Shown here: piece after piece, positions 1 through 10,485 of the stretch | Layout of the letters: every line of letters starts with the position of its first letter | Numbering within the stretch: the first letter of the stretch is position 1 | Translations under genes and position numbers: made by a program | Notes under the pieces: generated by a model | The model's input: the letters and a program-made list of their open reading frames with translations, nothing else | Databases searched by the model: none | What the model was told of the DNA's origin: nothing | NCBI GenBank assembly: GCA_006538405.1 | Contig: BJKQ01000001.1 | Span: 2,356,001-2,420,000 of the forward strand | Origin: Hansfordia pulvinata | Lineage: Eukaryota > Ascomycota > Sordariomycetes > Xylariales | Reading direction: 5' to 3' | Length of the DNA stretch: 64,000 bases

Positions 1-11
1 CGCTAGTACCT

Positions 12-104
12 CTACTTGCTCGCCGGCGCAGCCTCCAGCTGTGCCCACAGGGCGTGCAGGGCTCTCTGACGGTGCTCTTCAGGGCTGTCAGCACCGAGCT
101 TCAG

Positions 105-174
<70 letters not shown>

Positions 175-299
175 CGCGGAGCCGCACCGCCGGCGCGTCC
201 TGCGCTCGTTTGATCTGCACCAGACTTGAATTCGGATCCGGCGCGGCTTCTCAGCAAATGCGACAGCCTCCCTCCACACACTGCACCGTCTACCAACAT
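12..299 (-). CDS. possible small polyalanine protein (uncertain)
   Basis: A 95-codon open frame with an ATG at 299-297 and a TAG at 14-12. It has an N-terminal Arg/Gly-rich part, a run of more than 20 alanines made by the CTG/CAG repeat, and a C-terminal stretch (ADSPEEHRQRALHALWAQLE) that looks like an amphipathic helix. That C-terminal segment is the only reason to suspect coding: it could be the last exon of a real minus-strand gene. No family is recognised. A triplet repeat keeps all frames open, so the frame may exist by chance. Confidence 0.2.
106..173. repeat. (CTG)n/(CAG)n trinucleotide microsatellite
   Basis: An uninterrupted run of about 22 CTG units upstream of the CstF-64 gene. 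On the minus strand it reads as poly-Ala, poly-Ser or poly-Gln-type codons depending on frame. It probably lies in the promoter or at the far 5' end of the leader of the gene starting at 655, or inside a neighbouring minus-strand gene cut by the window edge. Its purity suggests length polymorphism. Confidence 0.95.
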
Positions 300-654
300 C
301 TCAGATCACCTCGCTCGGGCATTCGACTATCCACCTCTTCCGTGCCGCAGCCGCTTCAGACAAGCAGCCACTCTTCCACGTGTGAGCCAAGCCTGTTGCG
401 TTTCCAACTGGCGGCCATCTCCCCGAACGTCGGATAGTTTCGAGGCATTCTAGATCGATTGAACACGGCCCACCATCGGGCAACCGAGCCCGTCGCAAGG
501 CAACCGGACGTCCTCCCACGCGCGACCAGAGAAGCAACGCCGAGACCACAGCTGAGACTGCGATCCACGATACAAGCCATACCTCACCCGACCCGATCCC
601 ATCTCGCTCTCATCGACGTCGCGCCGACGGCCGCCATCATCTCTCACCCTCGAC

Positions 655-1818
655 ATGTCTTCCAAACCGCCTTCCCGCGTCGTCTTCGTCGGGAACATCC
701 CGTATGGTGAGTACATACAGCCCGAAAGCTCTACGAGCTCAGCTCGTCAAGTCTCGCCTACTAGCAGTCGGCCTTGAACGCTCCCCTCCAGCACAGGTTC
801 TCGGCCCAGCTCAAGCGCCCTTCCATTCTCTGAGCAATGTCGGCTGACTTGCATCGTTGCAGGGCTCTCCGAGGAACAGATTAGCGACATCTTCAGCACC
901 GCCGGAAAGGTCATCAACTTCCGCCTTGTATATGACCGCGAGACTGGTAGACCTAAGGGGTTTGGATTCGCTGAATACCCAGACGCAGGTACGTGGTCAT
1001 CCCGCCCCGGCTTTTGTCGCGAATCCCCAGCTGCGCCTTGCAGCCATGCCTTTCCCATCGCCCGGCTCTGACAAGCTCTCGTAGACTCTGCTGCCTCCGC
1101 CGTCCGCAACCTGAACGACCACGAGATCATGGGCCGCAAGCTACGCGTCGACTACAGCACCGAAGGCCGCGTCGAGGGAGATGACGCTGGGCCCAACAAC
1201 ATGTTCGGCAATGCATCTTCCAGCGCTCCTTACGGACAGAATGCCAATGGCTCTGCAGTCGGCGCAGCCCCTGCTGGCGCCCTGCCCCCTCTGCCCCCGG
1301 GCAAAGAGCTGCCTGCCGGCGTCAGTGCCACCGATGCCATCTCCCGCACCCTCAACACATTGCCGCCCTCCCAGCTTCTTGATATTCTGTCTCAGATGAA
1401 GTCGCTGGCTACGACCGACGCGCCTCGGGCCACCGAGCTCCTCAACCAGGCGCCACAGTTGTCATATGCAATCTTCCAGGCCCTCCTTCTTATGGGACTC
1501 GTCTCCCCCGAAGCCATTCACTCCGTTGTCGACTCCAATGCCACGGCTACGCCAGCTCAGCCCCCTGCTGCTCAGGCGCCGGCCGGGTATCCTCCCGTCC
1601 CGATCCCAGGCTACGGGGCACCGTCAACAAGCACACCGCCGGTGGCTGCACCCCACGTCGTCCCTCCTCCTGCTGCGGCAGCACCAGGACAGCCCGACAC
1701 GAGCGCTCTCATACAGCAAGTCATGAGTCTTCCCCAGGAGATGATAGACGCTCTGCCCGAGGCTGAGCGCCAACAAATCATGGCCCTGAAGATGTCCATG
1801 ATGGGTCAACAACGCTAA
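655..1818 (+). CDS. Cleavage stimulation factor subunit 2 (CstF-64 / Rna15-like)
   Basis: RNA-binding subunit of the nuclear cleavage/polyadenylation machinery that recognises U/GU-rich elements at pre-mRNA 3' ends. Three exons are inferred: 655-706, 863-988 and 1085-1818, with GT-AG introns of 156 and 96 bases, giving about 303 residues. An N-terminal RRM covers roughly residues 8-85, with RNP2 'VVFVGNIPYG' and RNP1 'GRPKGFGFAEY'. A hinge region follows ('SDIL'-like LLDILSQMKSLA, about residues 150-200, where CstF-77/Rna14 normally binds). Then comes a Pro/Ala-rich linker and the conserved C-terminal helical domain (QQVMSLPQEMIDALPEAERQ) that ends the protein. The start is the first ATG directly before the RRM. 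The reading frame is intact. Its own polyadenylation signal is listed separately. Confidence 0.93.
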
Positions 1819-3797
1819 AGCCACAGGTTCATGATTTATCGAGGATATGAGAACGGTGGTTTTTATGCGGGAGTATGGCGTAATGGGAATATCGAGTTTG
1901 AATAAAGCACCCGCATCTTTCTTTACATACCCGTGCGGTTAGGGCGTTGCTTTCGAGGGAGAACATGGCGGTTCAAGGATGGAAATGGTGCCTAGTGGAA
2001 TAGACCCCTAGTTCTTACAGAGTCGAGGACACTTGATGCTCGTCGTGTGACAACTCTCGTCGCCTAATGATTCGCTCAACCTCTGCAGCCGCGCTTTACG
2101 ACATTGAGGGAAGCAGCTTACTCTCGAGTGAGTACAGATAGCAGACTCACGAGCCGTTGCCTCGCCACAAAATATCAAAAATTAAAGATCAAAATTAAAG
2201 ATCAAAAAATCAAAAGTTATCAACTCCTCACCAGCAGAGTCCATTCCCGTGTTATCATGGCCGTATGTATGGGTCAGCCACTTGGGCTTTGTGGCGAGAT
2301 TCGTGAAGGGCGTCCCGGTCCAATAAGGCGTCCGTGCCTTCCATCAGCAGCTATTGGACAACACCACACCAGGCCGATACTCTTGCTTGTAGGGTCGGGT
2401 TATATTTATCAGCGTTGTCTGTCCCGTTGGTGTTGTCGAGCGTATTTAGCACAATCTAAGTGGGATCAAGAGTCAGATGACTTGGAATCCCACAGCCCGT
2501 ACACCACCTCTGCCTGTGACCAACCCAGAGCGGCCCTGACGCTCTGCTCTCCCCTGCCCAATCATAAACAACCGTCACGTTACTTCTAAGCGAGACAGGC
2601 GAGGCTCCGGATCGACAGGCACGCATTCCTCTTTCAACCTCCTGCGCGGGCTAGATCTCGCGCGGGGGTGCCTTATTGTTCACTTTAACTGAGTGCTCTA
2701 GGTAGCCAGCCCGAGCCGGCGAGCCGGCGAGGAGGGACTGCCCGAAGCTCACTCACCCTCACCTCAACATCTCATCATTATTATTAATAGCCGCGCCTCT
2801 ACCGCGATGCAATCTACGCCCTCTATCTGAAACGCAGAAACCGCTCGCGGCAGTGCTTCTAGCCAGCTCGACGTTGGACGTGGCCGGGGCTAATCAGCAA
2901 GAGCGCGGGGCTAGGCCGCTTGTGTCGGGCTCGTCGCCCGCTAGGCCGGCTTCCTTCTCCATTGCTCTTTGGGCCGGCGATGCCTCTAACTGATGATGGG
3001 GCCCCAGAGACACCCTCGGATCGAGTCTTGCCTTGGGTAGGAAGCAGTCGGGTGTCGGCCAGGTAGGTAGGTAGTCACGTACAACAATGCACGCGTCTGT
3101 GAAGATGGCAAACAACAACAACAGCAACAGCAACATTGCGTAAGTGACTGCTTCTCCAAGGCTCATATCAACGCTGCGTCTCGGGGATTCGAGCAGGTCC
3201 GCATGCACCCTCCTGCCTGGCGCCCGACCCCACGATCCTGATCCGTGTCATCCCGAGTTGTCTGCCCGCTCTGTAGGGAATATACAAACATGTCGCCACG
3301 CTCCTTTGCGGCTCAGGCACCGCGCCCCGTCCTCGCGCTCCCCCATCGCGAACAGGCAGGCCATTGTGGATGGAAGGGAAAAGAGAAAAAAAAAGTATAA
3401 TATGCAGGTGGCAGCCTGGTCTGGGTATCGAGTCTTGTCTCCCATCCCCACGGCCATTCGCTCCTGTAGCCAGTCGCTCTTTTCTTCTTCGTTCGTTTTC
3501 TCCCCCGCTCTCTTTTTCCGGCTTATGCCGCTTGTCGCTCTTCAGTCCTGAGCTTTCCACATTCATTCATCAGAAGCTGCATCTCATACCTGCGCTTCGC
3601 ACACTCATTATTTTTTTCTTCTCGTTGACCTCTCTCTTCGCAGCGTAGGCTTAGCACGAACAATCTTCCAGCTCTGAAGTCTCTCTTTTTTCTCTCTCTC
3701 TCCTTCTTCCTATAACCCGGATTTCGGCCCTTTTTGACTTTCCCCCCGAGACGGAAATCATCAATCTTCCGGTGTTTAGAAGAAAAGACGGGAAAAC
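1819..3797. other. Intergenic region with AT-rich direct repeat and CT-rich leader
   Basis: No convincing gene. It holds an A-rich island at about 2168-2215 containing two tandem copies of AATTAAAGATCAAAA, tetranucleotide GTAG repeats at 3061-3074, a short AAC/AGC triplet tract near 3110-3135, and a strongly pyrimidine-rich stretch (about 3470-3720). The pyrimidine-rich stretch is typical of fungal promoters and 5' leaders and precedes the secreted SGNH-like gene. Confidence 0.6.
1901..1906 (+). terminator. Canonical AATAAA polyadenylation signal
   Basis: AATAAA lies 83 bases after the stop codon of the CstF-64-like gene, in a T/A-richer stretch. Spacing fits a poly(A) signal for that transcript. 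Fungal poly(A) signals are loose, so the exact cleavage site is not defined. Confidence 0.55.
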
Positions 3798-5305
3798 ATG
3801 CGCGTCTCTGCAACCGCGCTGTTCTGCGCCACGGCGGCGCTGGCGGCACCCGGTGTTCTCCGGCCCCGATGCTCCACCACCACGGAGGCGGGCAAGGCCG
3901 TCGAGGCGGCGACCAGGCCCACCGATGCCCCGCAAGCCTACCCGGAACGCGGACAGGGAGGCAGCGACGATGCCAGCGTCGTGGACGTCACGATGACCGA
4001 GACCAGGCGGACCACGGTCACCGTCAAGGGCGTCGAGGCGGCCACCAAGAGCCACCCGGAGCAGCCGCACAACGGGGGCCCCAGCACTGTGGAGGTCACA
4101 TCGACGCAGACCAGGTGGAGGACCGTGACGGTCAAGCACCCGCCTCCAACGGAGACGCCCGCTGCTGGGGGCAGCTACCCGACCGCGGCCCCGGCCCCGG
4201 CCAAGGGTGGTGAGAGCCCTGCTCCTTCGGACGACAAGCCCGCGCCTCCATCACCGACCCCCACCAAGCCGGCTACGAACGAAAGCCCGGCCCCCTCTTC
4301 CCCCAGCCTGTCCTACAAGGAAACGTCGGCCCCGTCCTCTTCTCCATCCAGCAGCGGAGGCGGCGGCGGAAAAGCGCTCGCCGGTTACAAGCAGATGGTC
4401 GCCTTCGGAGACAACCTGTCGGACAACGGAAACGGATCCTGCGCGCACGGAGTGGCCGGGGACCCGGAGACTGTGTACGGCTTCGGGACGTGGACCGACG
4501 GCCCCGTAGCCGTGTCGTACCTGTCGGACATGCTCGGGGTGCCGCTGACGGCCGACTACGCCTTCGGCCACGCGGCGGGCGGCTCCAAGTTTGGCGCCAC
4601 CGTCGACAACGGCTTCACCAAGTCGGACGCCGGGGCGCCCGACGCCGCCGCCCAGATCAGCAACTACACATCTTCGGCAGCAGCCATCAAGGAGGACACG
4701 CTCTACTTCTTCTGGTTCGGCAACAACGATGTCCTGCCCTGGCTCATGTCGCCGGCGGCACACATCTTCTTCGGCGAAGGCGCGGACGCGGGCAACGCAA
4801 AGTTCGCCGCCGCGCTGGCAGGCCACATTGCCGATGGCGTGGGCAAGCTGATCAACCAGGCGGGCGCGGGCAAGGTCATTGTGCCGAATGTCTACCCGCG
4901 CCACGTGGCGCCCGTGGTGGCCAAGTACTTCAAGTTGTCCGAGGATGACGTGGCGCAGTACGGCAAGGTGATCCAGTCGGTCAACACCCAGCTCGAGAAG
5001 GAGCTGGAGACGCGCTTCGGCGACAAGGTCATCTACTATGACGCGTTCGGCTTCATGATGGGCGTGTACAACAAGGCTCTACAGCCCGGGGGCTTCGAGG
5101 GAATCGCCCACATGACCCCCGGCGCGACATCTGCGACGGCGCTTCAGCCGAGGCGGTCCCCGGGGTCAGCAACTGGGACCTCTGCCAGAAACAAAAGAAG
5201 AGCGGGACCTTTTACTGGATGCAGTTCCTCGACCCGACCACGCATGTACACAAGCTGGTTGCGCAGGACATGGCTCGCGTGGTGAAGGCCAAACTTGGTG
5301 CCTGA
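3798..5305 (+). CDS. Secreted SGNH/GDSL-fold esterase-like protein with altered catalytic residues (one frameshift)
   Basis: About 502 residues if one missing base is allowed. Residues 1-17 form a signal peptide (MRVSATALFCATAALAA). Residues ~20-190 are a Pro/Ser/Thr-rich linker with two copies of a VTxTxTRxxTVTVK motif. The globular domain starts near residue 195. It keeps the SGNH scaffold: block I reads FGDNLSDNGNG, and GNND is present in 'FWFGNNDV'. However, the block I serine is Asn (GDN instead of GDS) and the block V region reads FLDPTTHVH, with Asp where the catalytic His before Pro is normally found. Ester hydrolysis by the usual triad is therefore doubtful. The frame breaks at the C run 5116-5120. 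After one added base it continues to TGA at 5303-5305 with a typical C-terminal block (GTFYWMQFLDPTTHVHKL). The uncorrected frame would stop at 5285. Confidence 0.82.
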
Positions 5306-7923
5306 TGAGAGTTCGAAGTAGACCGGCGACAGGGTGGTCGGAGAGGGTGATGCTTGGCTGCGACTGGAATAGGGGCAAGCGTCTCCATTCTTGTTTCCTT
5401 CTTTTCTTTTTGGCTCTTTTGATTATGCCAACTTTTCCCTCCCAATATCAGGCTGGCGCGGGATGCGGTGTAGTTGATCTGTACCCAAGTCCAGCTTTGC
5501 CTCGGATTTCTTTCTCCTTGTACATAGGCTCGAATTTTTGTTTATGGTTTGATATTCATGACTGGTGCGACAATACAGCTATGCGCTAGATAGCTATTTT
5601 CGTGCTGCTTCTGATAGTCCCAGTCGCGTGATGAGTGCAGGAATAATCTAGATAGCCAGGTTGCTGAAAGCGGTTTGTCGATCGTGTGCGAGGACAGACA
5701 CCTGCATGCTGACTATGCGTATGTGTATGCCCCAGCTGTGCCCAGCCTGCAGCGCCCCGACAGAAGCAGTGTGCACGCGGATGCATCCGTCTGAGCAGGG
5801 GCAGTGCTCTAGACTGAGTCAATCATCGCCCTGCCGGAGTAAGAATCGGGTGTGTCTCGGCACTGTCACGTTTTGGGAGGCGGAGGTCTCAGCGTGAGCT
5901 GCAAAAGCTGACGAAACAGCCCTGCACCCCAAAGGAGAAGCACCACTCACATACGAGCCAGACCGAATCCACAGTCAGAGAGGAGAGCCGCGACATCCCA
6001 GCCAAGACGGACGGGCACGGCGGGCCGATCGATCGGGAGGTGAGCATTCCAGTCAGGGCAGCCAACCAGACGGGCCAGAAATGAGCACGCGACACCAGCG
6101 ACACCAGCGGTCGGTCTCCAAGGGCTCTGGTGTGTCTGGGTCCCTGGCTCCAAGGCACCAAGAGACCGTTCAAGTCATGCCCGACCCGCAGTCTGCCTAA
6201 ATTAGGTAGTCTGGAACCATTCGCCGATGCGTCGGTCGGGGCAGAGCTGTTGGCGGCGCCGTGGTGAGCGGCGAGAAGTACTCGTACGAGTTCTCGTAGC
6301 CATGAGAGTTGCAGCCAATGGGGCCGAGCTAGAGCTGCATTTCGTGCATGAGCGGCGTGGGATCGCGGGGTGGTGGCACCACCAAGAGCGGGCGTGTGTG
6401 GTTGGACTTGGTTCGGACAACTGCCATCAGGCCGATATCGCAGGGCGGCTGGCGAGTACGAGCACTCCGGATATGGCTGATGGGCGGTTTGGGGGCATCG
6501 CATATTGGTTACGTTGACAGATCGTGATGGATGAAGTCGAGGCTGAATAATGAGCACCGCTCTTTACGGAGTACGGATACTCGCGTAGTGTGTAGTGCAA
6601 AACATGTGGTTGCGAGTGGGAAGTGGAGTTGGCATCCCTGCGCGGCTCGATTGGCACAGAAAACCTGGCCTGCAGACTCGTACACGTGAAAATGGACGCT
6701 GCTTTCCATTCCACTGTCGGTAGATACCTCTTAATAAGCTACCTTGGGCATTATATGTACATATGAGGCCAAGGCCACCACTCCGAGATTGATTGCATTG
6801 TTGGATGTTTGATGGACACAACATCTGGAAGCAGCTCGGAAGTTGCGAGGAGCGAGTGCGGTATCTACTCCACAAGTACTCGACCAAGACTTGCGACTCG
6901 GAAGAAGGTGCGACTGAACACGCGTCGGTACATTCATCGAATGTACCAGGAGCCCGCCAGGTATCTGATTCTAGGTACCGTAGGCAGGTACGATTACCAT
7001 CGTTGCCAGGTCCACTGCCCACTGACTGATCCCTGCCGCGGCACCCGGGTGCTGGGGCCGGGGCAGCAGTTGCTGACATCACTGATGAAAACCTTAGCTG
7101 GGCGGGCTTTGAGGGACGGGCTTGCGGGAAGGAGCCACGCGTTTTCAGCGTGGCAGCGCAGCGACCCAGGAAAAGGGACAAACCGAACGGCTTGCGGCTT
7201 GCGGCTCAGCCAGCATCCATCCAATGAAGGTGTACTCGTAGTTTGGACGCAGCCAAGCCCAGCAGCCAAAACGGATCCCAAGGTCGGGCGGGACTGGAAG
7301 AGTTAGGTACCAGAATCCGACGGGCGACTCCGGCCCACCAACGATACCCCAACGCACCAGCGCACTACCACGAACCGCCAGTCCTTGTGAGGCAACCTTC
7401 GTCACCACCCTACAATCACCACCACCACCACCACCACTCCTCGAAACAGTCGCCGCCATCACCAGCGCACCCTCACGGCCTCGCACCCCACCGATCCGTG
7501 AGCTTCCATCCTCGTCTGCACATCCCAAATTCTCAGCGCACATGCGCCTGCAGTCTTCTTGAATATCGCTTAACCGGTCGTCGGCCAGCCCCCTCCTTCT
7601 GTTGCCCGTCAGGCCAAGGCCAAATACGTCCAAGGCAATCGAGTCTCTTGTCTTTACAGAATCGATCGGATACCTTGGCTTGCTTGTCGCATATATCCCA
7701 GCTGCCTGTGGCCTTCTCGCCTTGACTAATTGGCTCGTTTCCGACCCCGCCGTTGCTGCAACCCAGCTCATTATCGAGCGTCCTCACTCGATGGGATTGC
7801 CAAGATTAATTCGCCAGCGGTCGCTCGTTTGAAGTGCGCCCTACTCTCCTAAGGCAGACGAGAATCATTTCGCCAGATCCGGAAGCTCAAAACAACGGTT
7901 TCCAAGCAATCATACCCCTCAGA
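5306..7923. other. Long intergenic region upstream of the CorA-like gene
   Basis: 2.6 kb without a supportable gene. It carries the palindromic motif copies at 6279-6286 (extended to GTACTCGTACGAG) and 7233-7240, and a CAC triplet run near 7417-7438. The last few hundred bases are pyrimidine-rich and probably the promoter and leader of the magnesium transporter. Open frames here are short, lack conserved features and overlap each other on both strands. Confidence 0.5.
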
Positions 7924-10485
7924 ATGCCGACCAATCCCACAGCCAGCTCGCCCCCGGTGAGCAGGAAGAAGAGAAAGAACAAGGGCCGCCGCCAGAGAAG
8001 GCAGTCTTTCGCCGGCTTACCCGACGAGCCCTCCCAGGATCTCTCGTCGAACAAACTCTACATGCAACAAAACACGAGCAATACCAGCCTCGACAGCGAG
8101 GCATTGCTAGACCATCGCGAACAACGACCGCGCCTCGCTCGCCCCCGACGCACCTCCACCCAGCTTTCGTCGTCCTTCCACCTACCTCAGCACCATCACA
8201 ACCGACGGGGATCTGTCCGTCAAACCGGCGACCATGACGCCAGCGATGAGAATGACGTCGAGCATGAGAATGCGCCTCTGCTTTCGAGCTCCGCCAAGTT
8301 GTCCTCCAACAATGGATCGGCGGCCCGTGGCTATGGCACCGGCGACAGCCACTCGCGAAAGGCCCGGCGCGAGAACAGTCGCCCCGCCTCTGGCCGCTCA
8401 GGCCTGCCCGCCCAGAACGTCACGACGCCTTCCGAACGTTATAACGTCAATTTCCCACCCTCCATTCCTGGGTCTCCAACCCTGGGCTCTGCCGATCATC
8501 TTGATATGAGCTTCGGCGACGCCCTAATGCGCGATGAACTTGTCGGGTCTCTCTCTCGTGCTAATAGCATGACGGACCTGGGCCTCGACTCTCACCCAGA
8601 CCACCCTTCCCTGGAAAGGCGCCACACGATCGCTCTGCAGGCTGAGGAGGATGTTTGCTTCCCCCAGGAGGGCATGTCCGAGCTGGGCGACGAAGAACTC
8701 CGCAGTACTCAGGGTGAGCATGTGCGCCGGAGAAGGAAACAGAAGAAGTGGCCCGATCTCAACGTGCTGGATGAATGGTACAGGCTTGAAAAGGAGGGAC
8801 GGAGCGAGGGACGCACAATGAAAATCACCGAACCCCAGCTGGTTGGTGGCCGCCTTCGGCCCGTCCACAAGAACTGGTATCAAACCGAGCATATGCCGTA
8901 TCGCTTCACATACTTCAACGAAGAGGTTCAGAGCACAATTCACAGTGCCACTATCTCGGAGCTCGTCCAGCCCGAGGGCAGCTTCAAAGATCTTTTCATC
9001 CCCGATCCTCCCATCCTGCCTGACTCATCCGACGAGTCCGACGACGACGAGCCTGCCACCCAAATCTCTGAATCTGTGAGGAACGGCGACCCCGGCAGTT
9101 CTCGCGCACCAACCCGAAAGCCATCACTCTCGGTGACTAATGCAAATTCGGACCGTCAACAGCCCGTCCTGTCGCCCCGGCAAACACCTTTGGAGTCTTC
9201 TGGTCCTTCCCGAGAGCACTCCGGAGGCGCCACTCCTGTGCGCCCCAAGTCGCCCATATCGAGGATGAGATCGCCTCATTTCATCCCACCCAAAGAGCCT
9301 CGCTATGGCGACCGTCCCATCTGGTGGCTCGACGTCCTTAGCCCCACCGAACAGGAAATGAAGTACATCTCCAAGGCATTTGGTATCCATCCGCTGACCT
9401 CGGAGGACATCATGCTGCAGGAACAGCGTGAGAAGGTGGAGCTTTTCAAGCACTACTACTTTGTCAACTATCGCACGTTCGATCAAGACGAACAGTCCGA
9501 GAACCACCTGGAGCCGATCAACATGTATGTCGTGGTATTTCGCGAGGGTGTTATCTCTTTTCACTTCAGCCAGACCCCTCATCCTGCCAACGTACGCAGG
9601 CGCATCCGTCAGCTCAAGGACTTCATGGTTCTGAGCGCTGATTGGATCAGCTACGCCATCATCGATGACATCACAGATGTCTATCTACCTTTGATTCAAG
9701 CCATCGAAGACGAGGTTGACGACATCGATGACAAAATCTTGGAGTTGCACTCCTCTTCGGATCCCGCCATCAAGGAAAAGCAATCTGCTTCCGACAAGGA
9801 GAAGAGTGCCGACGCGCACCAGGGCGGCGATATGCTCCGTCGCGTTGGCGACTGCCGGAAGAAAGTCATGCGCCTGTTCCGTCTGCTTGGAAACAAAGCC
9901 GATGTTATCAAGGGCTTCGCTAAGCGTTGCAACGAGAACTGGGACGTTGCCCCGCGCAGTGAAATCGGCCTCTACCTGGGTGACATCCAAGATCATATTG
10001 TGACTATGACGGGCAACCTTGGCCATTATGAAGCGTAAGTCGAATGTGTTCATCCAAGAACGTCATGCCAGCAACACACGTGATGAATTCTCGGCGCGGA
10101 GAAATCCTGCCGTGATGATTGCCGCTCGCTTGAAGAGGGCTGGGGCCGAAGACGGCGCCAGTCTATGTGCACATGGACACGCATAGAAGCTAACTGGTTT
10201 ACTTTCAGGATTCTCGCGCGTTGTCATTCCAGCTACATCGCTCAGATTAACATCAAAATGAACGAGCGCCAGGAGGCGACCGCAAGTGGACTCAACTCAC
10301 TTACGATTCTCGGAACAATTGTTCTCCCAATGAATATCGTCACCGGTCTGTGGGGAATGAACGTCTGGGTTCCCGGGCAGGAGTTTGAAGGCGACCTGAC
10401 GTGGTTCTTTGCCATCACTGCGGGCCTTCTTCTCTTCGGCCTTGCTTGCTACTGGATGGCCAAGGCGGTATACAAGATTGGCTAG
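7924..10485 (+). CDS. CorA-family Mg2+ transporter (Alr1/Mnr2-like)
   Basis: Divalent-cation channel of the fungal CorA branch, located in the plasma membrane or vacuole. Two exons, 7924-10034 and 10209-10485, are joined by a GTAAGT...TTTCAG intron, giving about 795 residues. The first in-frame ATG is at 7924; the frame is open further upstream only from a GTG. The N-terminal ~450 residues are basic and Ser/Pro-rich, probably cytosolic and disordered (start MPTNPTASSPPVSRKKRKNK). The CorA domain begins at about residue 455 (RPIWWLDVLSPTEQEM) and includes a long helical stalk (SADWISYAIIDDITDVYLP). The C-terminus has two membrane spans (LTILGTIVLPMNIVTGLWGMNV and LTWFFAITAGLLLFGLACYW) with the signature GMN at the pore in the form GLWGMN, as in Alr/Mnr2 proteins. 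No frameshift. The sequence cannot tell Alr1 (plasma membrane) from Mnr2 (vacuole). Confidence 0.94.

Noticed and set aside
2104..2589. 161-codon plus-strand frame in the 1.8-3.8 kb spacer
   Set aside because: Contains the Lys/Ile-rich translation of an AT-rich direct repeat and no recognisable domain.
7243..7725. Frame with a run of His residues
   Set aside because: Made by a CAC triplet tract in the presumed leader of the CorA-like gene; nothing else supports coding.
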